Positions 61,360-64,000 of a DNA stretch of 64,000 bases are shown here, piece after piece. The translations under genes were made by a program, and so were the position numbers. The notes beneath the pieces are model-generated. The model worked only from the letters and a program-made list of their open reading frames with translations. It had not been told where the DNA came from and made no database searches. Origin of the DNA: Lineus longissimus (lineage: Eukaryota > Nemertea > Pilidiophora > Heteronemertea > Lineidae); contig NC_088312.1 in NCBI RefSeq assembly GCF_910592395.1, forward strand, positions 3,968,001-4,032,000, in the 5' to 3' direction. Every line of letters begins with the position of its first letter. The first letter of the stretch is position 1.

Positions 61360-63446
61360 CTATAAAGACAGGACCGGGAGAATTTGAGATGATTCAGCCA
61401 TCAGGAAATCAGGAGACATGAAACATAAAAATCCAAAGAAAATGATACCAGCAATGATACCAGCTACGAAAATAAAAAAAGCTTCTGAGCCTTGACAGCA
61501 ATACAGTCCTATAAGTGGCGCAAAGAGCAATTTGCACTGTCAGCTATAATGAGAACTTGATCGCTCAGACAGGTGGTTCCAAACCGAGTATGATAGCCAC
61601 TTTACAGCAATGATATCAATCTACTGGACAGCAAGCAATTTGTTAGTGAGAGTGAATGAGAGATGAAATAAATGGGCACCTGAAAACTCCTGGCGCTTTT
61701 ATTCGGGGCTAATAGATCTCAAGTTGTTGTCAATAAATGAAAGGAACCAATGATCATTTTGTGTGATGCATGGTTGACTGATTGACCAGGAATTTGTCTT
61801 TGCTTCTTTTATTTATAGGCCGCAAGGCCTAGCATTGCCGATGAAACAGTATTTATAAACATCATTCAACCCAAACAATACTATTTACATGTATAATAAA
61901 CTTCGATACACGATTTTTCATAATTTTACAGACCCTGAGGCCTTTGACCCAAGTTTTCATTTTATAGCTCTTTAAAGCTCACTACTTCATTTGATATCTT
62001 GTAAACTAAGTAGAGCATGCAGAAGGTCAATTCAACACCTTTGTTGAAAGATGAATGCTGGCTGGTCAGATTGGGGCACTCAATAAATCTAACTGGTCTC
62101 ACCATGACACTTTCTTTATATCAACATACTTGAGCATTTCATGCTCTCTGCCCAATGCTACAAGCAAAGACTTTCCGCTGAAAATACTCTATTTCCACCA
62201 GCCTTTTAATGGGACTTTGAAATGATGTACATGTCGTAGTTGCCTACTAGAAAGCACTTCTTTAGTATAATAGCGGTAATTTGTCAATAAGAAAGGTTCT
62301 CCACACGCCTTCTGTTATGGATGTACACATTTAGCATATGAAACCTAAGAGACATATTGACTTCGCTTCCCAAAGACATCCAGTGGCCATGTACACTGCA
62401 ACGTGGTCACAAAAAGGTTGTTCTCATAAAGGACACCAGTCGGTATAACAAATGCTGGCCAGCTCAAATAACTCAATCATCTGCCCAATCAAGGCATGCC
62501 AGAATCAACAGAAAGGAACAGAAAACGATCATTATATTTCCATTGGGGATGTCAATAATCATTTCCTATTGGCATTGCTGATCATTCATCTAATGACCAC
62601 TATGACAACACAAGGTAGACCAACTGCGGATATTACCTGATAAACTGCGGTGGATAGAATATCACTGGTGAAAGCTGCAATGGTCGGTGGCAAAATGTTC
62701 CATACAATTCCGAAACTCCCAATGAAATGCTTTATTTTGCTGTGCTTTTTCTCCAACTGTATCAAAACCAGTGTGTTGACTAGGGATAAGGATTAATATC
62801 ATCATATATTTTAGGTGTTTGATAAGAGTAGTACTGTACATGATGATACTCAGCAAAGATTGGGAACAGAAGCATCGTTTCCATACAAGCCGCTATTAAA
62901 GTCCCAGTTATTTAGCTTTCTCGAAAGCCAACCATGAAAGTGAAGAAAAATGAGACAATATATATGTTTCTTTGATCACGTTGAGTTAAACGAACAAAAG
63001 ATATTTACCAAAAGCCGTTTCATTTCCGGTAGTCCTTTGTAGATGAAATCTCTGGTCTCCATTGGTGATTCCAGCTTTCGCATCAGAGAAGGAATCCAAG
63101 ATTTGGGCATCGGCGATGCACATGTATGAAAATTCAACACACACCTCGGAGGTTGACAGCGACATTTGACAATGGCTGGTAAAACACCATTTATATCCCG
63201 AGGGATCAATTCCGCGAGTGATTTCTGTTTGTAAACATATGATATCCGATCCCAGGAGTTTTCGCGCACGATTGAGTAGAATCCTGGCTGGAGGAGATCC
63301 CCGTTAAATAGTATGTTATGCAGCTGTTCTATGCGCTCCACATCAAACCAGTCCGATCCGTACTTGGCTTGTGGGTTGTTGTCCTCCAACATCAAGTCCC
63401 CATGGATGGGTGGAAGAGTAAGCGTTGTGTACTTCAAGAGCGACAT
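61360..63446 (-). CDS. unrecognised 244-residue membrane protein, three exons
   Basis: Exons 63009-63446 (146 codons, ATG start), 62637-62756 (40 codons) and 61360-61536 (58 codons plus TAG). All junctions are phase 0 with clean GTAAAT and GTAATA donors and CAG acceptors; the total is 245 codons. Residues 1-146 are soluble and Cys-containing (CRCQPPRC near 95), with no signal peptide. Residues 147-156 are basic (LEKKHSKIKH). They are followed by a hydrophobic stretch (157-184, GIVWNILPPTIAAF) and, in exon 3, LLFAPLIGLYCC and a strong membrane segment (about 205-226, FIFVAGIIAGIIFFGFLCF). The likely topology is an N-terminal cytosolic domain with two or three C-terminal transmembrane helices. 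I do not recognise the family. It lies head-to-tail with the EF-hand gene, whose start is about 1.7 kb further on. Confidence 0.7.
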
Positions 63447-64000
63447 AATCTCTACATTTTAAGAAAGGAAACTGCCATTATTTGTTCAAGATTAAGAGTA
63501 ACAAATGCAAAATTGCGCTTCCTAACCTGTATCTATGTTTTTCAGTCATGTAGGCCTATAGTATGAACAAACACAATCCAACAATTGAATAGATAAAGTA
63601 TTAATATGCTACATGTATATGCCATCGAAATAAGAATCGAAATCGAAAAAAAACCACAACTGACCAAAGAATACATGACCAATAAATACACTATTCAGTC
63701 GATTCTGTTACATTTTGTCTGATAACAATAAAAGCAAATATTCACCGTCAGAATCCAGATATCAACACACAGTGAACAAACCAGAAACAGAAAAACAGAA
63801 GCTGATAATCTGCGATTTGCAATCAAGACAATGTTCCTGCACAGAAACAGATAGTTTATGACCCAGCATTGTTGGCAACACAGAATCAATCGATATTCCA
63901 GTACTGATGGGAATTCTTCGAACTTCTGATTTGAAATGCAGCAGACATACAAATTTACACTCGCATAGACAATGATTATTCGTGATATCCTGGCGAAGAG
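63447..64000. other. upstream region of the membrane protein gene
   Basis: No promoter element or further exon could be assigned up to the window edge. Confidence 0.4.

Overview
This is a gene-sparse nuclear window from an animal. Genes are split by GT-AG introns, there are no operons, and there are many degenerate repeats and MITE-like elements. A relaxin/insulin-family precursor with an RGP-like B chain, together with the repeat style, suggests a marine deuterostome, most likely an echinoderm. That assignment is inference from one peptide family and general genome texture, not a species identification.

Layout. 0.88-1.34 kb (-): the first two coding exons of an ARFGEF3/BIG3-like gene that runs off the left edge. 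3.15-4.85 kb (+): mitochondrial pyruvate carrier MPC1 in four exons, with a phase clash at its first junction. 9.37-10.22 kb (-): a two-exon insulin/relaxin-family peptide gene of 92 residues, found from its cysteine pattern and conserved phase-1 intron. 18.07-18.18 kb (-): tRNA-Leu(CAA) with an intron. 10.3-33 kb: otherwise no supported protein gene, but a TIR element, a recent duplication, palindromes and degenerate tandem repeats. 33.14-34.21 kb (-): an intronless rhodopsin-class GPCR. 35.18-36.27 kb (+): a two-exon gene for an unrecognised protein with a tandem internal repeat of about 63 residues. 37.66-59.65 kb (-): a 17-exon gene for an unrecognised 833-residue protein with a disordered Pro/Gly/charged N-terminal part and a C-terminal EF-hand region; all 17 exon phases agree. 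One of its introns carries a 42-unit minisatellite of 18 bp. 61.36-63.45 kb (-): a three-exon gene for an unrecognised 244-residue membrane protein.

The genes do not form an evident pathway. ARFGEF3 is linked in mammals to secretory granules, and the window also holds a secreted peptide hormone and a peptide-type GPCR, but nothing in the sequence shows they act together. Exon models were built by eye from reading frame, splice dinucleotides and phase; no similarity search was run, and family names rest on remembered signatures.
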